Assembly: GCA_023701085.1 (NCBI GenBank)
Contig: JAMPXR010000055.1
Coordinates: 1-9,956, forward strand
Length of the DNA: 9,956 nucleotides
Source of the DNA: Ramlibacter sp.
GTDB lineage: Bacteria > Pseudomonadota > Gammaproteobacteria > Burkholderiales > Burkholderiaceae_C
Direction: 5' to 3'
In this document: piece by piece, positions 6,838 through 9,956 of the stretch
How the letters are laid out: each line of letters starts with the position of its first letter
Position numbering within the stretch: the stretch's first letter is position 1
Position numbers and translations under genes: made by a program
The notes under the pieces: generated by a model
The model's database searches: none
Told to the model about the DNA's origin: nothing
The model's input: only the letters and a program-made list of their open reading frames with translations

Positions 6838-8235
6838 TCAGGACCGCTCTTGCAGCGAACCGGTCGCGACGGGCTCGAACAGCCCGCGCTTCATGACCCA
6901 CTTGACCCAGATCGCCCCGACCACGGCGAACAGGCCGAGCACGACGCCGGTGTAGCGAACGATCTGCCCGGTCAGTTCCGGCGCCGGCGAGCTCTGGCTC
7001 ACCACGAACACCATCCCGGCCACCGCCAGCAGCGGCAGCAGCGGGTACCACGGCGCGCGAAACGGGCGGCTCGCCCGCGGATGCCGCTGCCGCAGCACCA
7101 TCAGGGATATCTGCGCCACCACGTACGCGAGGATCCACGCCACCGAGGCGGAGATCGTCAACGGCAGGATGGCGGCCGGGTCCCCACCCGACCAGGCCAG
7201 CCCCAGCAGCGGCAGGCAGGCCACGAACACGATCGCCACGACCGGCGTGCCCAAGCGCGGGTGCAGCCACTTGAAGACCGAGTGCACCTGGCCGTTCTCG
7301 GCCATGCCCTGCAGCATGCGCGGCACGGCGGCCAGCACCGAGTTCAGCAGGCTGGCGGACGCCAGCAGCGCGAGCACGGCGAAGCCCACCTTGGCCGACG
7401 GCCCCAGCACCGCCAGTGCGTAGTCGAGATGCGGAGCCGGCGAGGTCGCCAGGGTCTGGCGCGGAATCACGGCCCCGGCGCCGGCGGCGAACAGCAGTTG
7501 CGCCAGGAAGATCACCACCAGCGAACCGATCATCGCGCGTGGCAGATCGCGCCTGGCATCGGCGGCCTCGGGGACCAGCGGCGTGACGAACTCCGAGCCG
7601 ACGAACACCCAGAAGGCGAGCGCCACGACGCTCAGCACCACCGTGCCCTGCCCCATTTGCGACCACGCCGCCCCGGCCATGGGCGCCGCCGCGTTGCCGC
7701 TGACCGCGATCAGCCCCACGACGAGCAGGAATGCGAGCACGACAAAGCTCAGCGTCGTCTGCACCTTGGCGAACACATCGGCGCCCAGGATATTGAGCCA
7801 GGTGAAAACCACCACCAGCGCCACCGGCCAGAACAAGGGCGGCAGCGGCAAGGGCAGCGCGTCGCGCAGAATCTGGTCGGCCAGGATGAGTTCGACCGGC
7901 AGCCCGAAGATCGCCGGCGTCACGTAACCGGCGAAGACCAGCAGGATCGCCGGGAAGTTGCCGACCGCCGCCTCGGCGTAACTGGAGAGGCTGCGCGCGC
8001 CCGGCATCATCAGCGCCATCTCCGCATACGCCATCGCGTTGGTCAGCGCCAGCGCGAATGCGATGAACATCGCCGCGATGAAGCCCCAGCCGCCGATGCC
8101 CACGCCCTGCATCAAGGTGACCATGCCCAGTTGGGCGACGATCACGCCGATGGAGGCCGCGAACAGGACCCTGAAGCGAAGACCCTGGGCGCGCCCCGCG
8201 GGCGCGCGAGCGAGCGTTGCACTGGAATCGGACAT
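6838..8235 (-). CDS. APC-family amino acid/amine permease
   Basis: This 465-residue protein has about twelve hydrophobic segments (near 23-43, 48-70, 92-116, 133-150, 158-178, 195-215, 233-256, 282-303, 332-348, 355-380, 393-412 and 426-447), the usual APC-superfamily length and topology. Family features include FAASIGVIVAQLGMVTLMQGVG in the first helix region (25-46), AYAEMALMMPGARSLSSYAEAAVG (69-92), the sixth-helix FVGSEFVTPLVPEAAD (211-226) and RMLQGMAENGQV (306-317). Such proteins take up amino acids, amines or polyamines at the inner membrane by proton symport or exchange. The substrate is not readable from the sequence; the neighbouring aminotransferase suggests an amine or amino acid that is then transaminated. 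The ATG at 8233-8235 has AGAGGAGAA (8249-8241) just ahead. It sits between the aminotransferase (27-bp gap) and the Tm-1-like gene (22-bp gap), so the three are very likely co-transcribed. Confidence 0.93.
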   Translation of the reverse strand: MSDSSATLARAPAGRAQGLRFRVLFAASIGVIVAQLGMVTLMQGVGIGGWGFIAAMFIAFALALTNAMAYAEMALMMPGARSLSSYAEAAVGNFPAILLVFAGYVTPAIFGLPVELILADQILRDALPLPLPPLFWPVALVVVFTWLNILGADVFAKVQTTLSFVVLAFLLVVGLIAVSGNAAAPMAGAAWSQMGQGTVVLSVVALAFWVFVGSEFVTPLVPEAADARRDLPRAMIGSLVVIFLAQLLFAAGAGAVIPRQTLATSPAPHLDYALAVLGPSAKVGFAVLALLASASLLNSVLAAVPRMLQGMAENGQVHSVFKWLHPRLGTPVVAIVFVACLPLLGLAWSGGDPAAILPLTISASVAWILAYVVAQISLMVLRQRHPRASRPFRAPWYPLLPLLAVAGMVFVVSQSSPAPELTGQIVRYTGVVLGLFAVVGAIWVKWVMKRGLFEPVATGSLQERS

Positions 8236-8240
8236 GGGGC

Positions 8241-8249
8241 TTCTCCTCT
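8241..8249 (-). promoter_or_regulatory. Ribosome binding site of the permease gene
   Basis: The minus strand reads AGAGGAGAA, ending 5 bases ahead of the ATG at 8235. It is the strongest Shine-Dalgarno in the minus-strand unit and fixes the permease start. Confidence 0.75.
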
Positions 8250-8262
8250 GAAGTGGCGGGAC

Positions 8263-9627
8263 TCAGGCTTCGACGGCCGCGAACGCGCCTTCGAGCGCGT
8301 CGCAGATGAGATCGATCTGTGCCCGCTCGATGGTGAGCGCGGGCGACAGGATGATGTTGGGTCCGGAGGTGCGCACCATCACGCCGCGGCGGTAGGCTTC
8401 CCTTGCCACCGCGGCAACCTCTTTGGCGCCCCGGCCGAAAGCAGTCTTGGTTCGCTTGTCGGCGACCATCTCGAGGCACACCATGAGCCCGATGCCGCGC
8501 ACGTCGCCGATCCACCGGGAGCGCCCGCCCAGGTCCCGCAGGCGCGCCATCAGGTGTTCGCCCTGGCGCCGGACGTTGCCCAGCACATCCTCCCGGCCCA
8601 GTACATCCAGCGTGGCCAGCGCGGCCGCGGCGGCGACGGGGTGCGCGCTGTAGGTGTAGCCGTGCGACACCGTGCCCGCGCCGGCATCGCTGTTGCCGAA
8701 CACGTCGGCGACCGGGCCGGAAATGGCCGTGGCCCCCAGCGGCACATAACCGGACGAGATTCCCTTGGCCAGGCACCAGATGTCGGCCCGCACGCCCCAC
8801 AGCCGCGTGCCGAACAGCTGCCCGGTGCGGCCAAAGCCCGTCACCACCTCGTCGGCGATCAGCAGCACGCCGTGCTTGTCGCACACCTTGCGGATCAGCG
8901 GCCAGAAGTTCTCCGGCGGGACGATCACGCCGCCGGCCCCCTGCACCGGCTCCGCGATGAAGGCGGCCACCGTGTCCGGCCCCTGGAAGAGCAGTTCGCG
9001 CTCCAGCATGTCCGCGCAGATCTCGCCCAGGCGCGTCGCATCGTCGGTGTAGGGGTTGCGATACAGCCAGGGTGTGTCGATATGGAAGCAGCCGGGCAGC
9101 AAAGGCTCGTAGGGCCGGCGGAAGTTGGTATTGCCGTTGACGCTGAGGCCGCCGAAGTGCACACCGTGGTAGCCCTGCTTGAGCGCGATGAACTTGGTGC
9201 GGTCCGCCTGGCCGCGGATCTTCCAGTATTGGCGCGCCAGCTTGAGCGCACCCTCGACGGCGTCGGAGCCGCCGTTGCCGAAGAACACGGCCGCCACCCC
9301 GTCGGGGCGCATCAGGTCGACCAGCCGCTCGGACAATTCGATCGCGCGCGGGTGGGTCGTGCCGCGGAAGATGTTGTAGAAGGCGAGCTCGTCGAGCTGC
9401 GCGACGATCGCGTCGCGGATTTCGGTGCGCCCGAATCCGAGGTTGGCGCTCCACAAGCCGCCGACGCCGTCGACGAGCTTGTGGCCGTCGACGTCCCAGA
9501 TCCAGCTGCCCTCGCCGCGGACGATGATGTCCGGCGGGGAGTCCTGCATCGCCTTGGGATGGGCCATGGGGTGCCAGAGGCTGCGCGCGTTGGCCTCCTT
9601 GAGCTCGGCGGCGGTCATGCGGGTCAT
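8263..9627 (-). CDS. Class III pyridoxal-phosphate aminotransferase (omega-aminotransferase type)
   Basis: The 454-residue protein has the full set of class III (fold type I) landmarks: GLWSANLGFGR (57-67), FFGNGGSDAVEGALKLAR (115-132) for the PLP phosphate, GYHGVHFGGLSVNG (152-165), AEPVQGAGGVIVPP (225-238), LLIADEVVTGFGRTG (255-269) with Asp259 for the pyridine nitrogen, and CLAKGISSGYVPLGA (285-299) with Lys288 as the likely Schiff-base lysine. Arg419 in RTSGPNIILSPALTI is placed like the substrate arginine of omega-transaminases. It should move the terminal amino group of an amine or omega-amino acid to a keto acid such as pyruvate; beta-alanine, putrescine- or taurine-like substrates are possible, but none can be chosen. 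The ATG at 9625-9627 overlaps the stop of the upstream HAD gene as ATGA, pointing to translational coupling; a second in-frame ATG lies three codons on. A permease gene follows 27 bp downstream. Confidence 0.95.
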   Translation of the reverse strand: MTRMTAAELKEANARSLWHPMAHPKAMQDSPPDIIVRGEGSWIWDVDGHKLVDGVGGLWSANLGFGRTEIRDAIVAQLDELAFYNIFRGTTHPRAIELSERLVDLMRPDGVAAVFFGNGGSDAVEGALKLARQYWKIRGQADRTKFIALKQGYHGVHFGGLSVNGNTNFRRPYEPLLPGCFHIDTPWLYRNPYTDDATRLGEICADMLERELLFQGPDTVAAFIAEPVQGAGGVIVPPENFWPLIRKVCDKHGVLLIADEVVTGFGRTGQLFGTRLWGVRADIWCLAKGISSGYVPLGATAISGPVADVFGNSDAGAGTVSHGYTYSAHPVAAAAALATLDVLGREDVLGNVRRQGEHLMARLRDLGGRSRWIGDVRGIGLMVCLEMVADKRTKTAFGRGAKEVAAVAREAYRRGVMVRTSGPNIILSPALTIERAQIDLICDALEGAFAAVEA

Positions 9628-9956
9628 CGTGGTGCGCCCTCGATCGGAAGTTGCAGGCGGCTGGCGATGGCCGCCAGATTGCCCGGGACGTCGCGCAGGT
9701 CGAAGAACTGGGTCTGCAGCCCCGCCTTCACCGCGCCGACGATGTTGCGGAACTGATCGTCGACAAACAGGATCTCCCGCGGCGGCAGGCCCATGCCCTC
9801 GGTCGCCTGCGCGTACGCGCGCGGGTCGGGCTTGAGGATGCCGGTGCTGGACGCGTCGACGATCATCGCCGTGTCGGCCAGCACATCCATCTGGGCCAGC
9901 ATGTCGCTGCCGTAGAACAGCTCGAGCTCGTTCGACAGGATGCCCACGCGGATGCC
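9624..9956 (-). CDS. HAD-IA family hydrolase, C-terminal part (cut by window edge)
   Basis: The last 110 residues are present; the N-terminus with the nucleophile motif DxD lies beyond the right edge. Three HAD motifs are visible: motif II Ser in RVGILSNE (visible residues 3-10), motif III Lys in TGILKPDPRAY (38-48) and motif IV Asp-Asp in EILFVDDQFRN (61-71). This matches subfamily IA, phosphoglycolate-phosphatase or haloacid-dehalogenase-like enzymes that hydrolyse phosphate or halide esters. The frame is open to the edge, so an internal GTG at 9945-9947 should not be taken as the start. Its TGA overlaps the aminotransferase ATG by four bases, making it the upstream member of the unit. The substrate cannot be assigned, especially without the cap region. 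Confidence 0.9.
   Translation of the reverse strand, partial: GIRVGILSNELELFYGSDMLAQMDVLADTAMIVDASSTGILKPDPRAYAQATEGMGLPPREILFVDDQFRNIVGAVKAGLQTQFFDLRDVPGNLAAIASRLQLPIEGAPR

Noticed and set aside
6812..9454. Long minus-strand open frame overlapping the permease and aminotransferase in another frame
   Set aside because: It is a same-strand shadow frame, Arg-, Gly- and Ala-rich with no family features, while the other frame encodes recognised proteins with ribosome binding sites.
6559..9756. Open plus-strand frame of over 1000 codons opposite the permease and aminotransferase genes
   Set aside because: It crosses three well-supported minus-strand genes and their gaps. The composition is rich in Arg, His, Gln, Gly and Asp, without recognisable motifs or a ribosome binding site.
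8263..9956. Aminotransferase plus HAD hydrolase as a 2-aminoethylphosphonate (PhnW/PhnX) pathway
   Set aside because: PhnW belongs to a different aminotransferase class (class V), while this one is clearly class III. The visible HAD part shows only general subfamily IA motifs and nothing specific to phosphonoacetaldehyde hydrolase.

Overview
The window is GC-rich and almost fully coding. Gene content, codon use and the proteins I recognise suggest a Burkholderiales betaproteobacterium, perhaps near Bordetella/Achromobacter; this taxonomic placement is an inference from protein style, not a search. I see no tRNA, rRNA, insertion sequence, CRISPR array or prophage gene. Eight protein genes are supported: six complete and one cut off at each window edge.

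Left part (1-4313, all minus strand). Read in transcription order these are a YihY/BrkB-family inner-membrane protein (4313-3435), a GC-rich gap of 257 bp, the DNA-uptake channel ComEC/Rec2 (3177-661), and the first 200 codons of a circularly permuted type 2 ATP-grasp protein (600-1, continuing off the left edge). The gap ahead of comEC holds a perfect DnaA-box consensus arranged as an inverted pair, and a 14-bp palindrome very similar to one lying just ahead of yihY.

Middle (4492-5559, plus strand). A hemerythrin HHE-domain protein with a textbook ribosome binding site is followed 27 bp later by an isochorismatase-family cysteine hydrolase with a full Asp-Lys-Cys triad. They probably form a two-gene operon, divergent from yihY.

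Right part (5517-9956, minus strand). A compact four-gene unit, in transcription order: a HAD-IA hydrolase (cut by the right edge), a class III PLP aminotransferase (ATGA overlap with the HAD gene), an APC-family amino acid/amine permease (27-bp gap) and a Tm-1-like/UPF0261 ATP-binding protein (22-bp gap). Import by the permease and transamination of an amino compound make a catabolic operon likely; the roles of the Tm-1-like and HAD proteins in it are unknown. The last gene of this unit and the isochorismatase-family gene converge and overlap by 43 bp in their coding sequences.

The region is mostly ordinary housekeeping and accessory metabolism. The points most worth a second look are the four-gene transaminase/Tm-1 unit, the DnaA-box pair ahead of comEC, and the pair of look-alike palindromes ahead of comEC and yihY.
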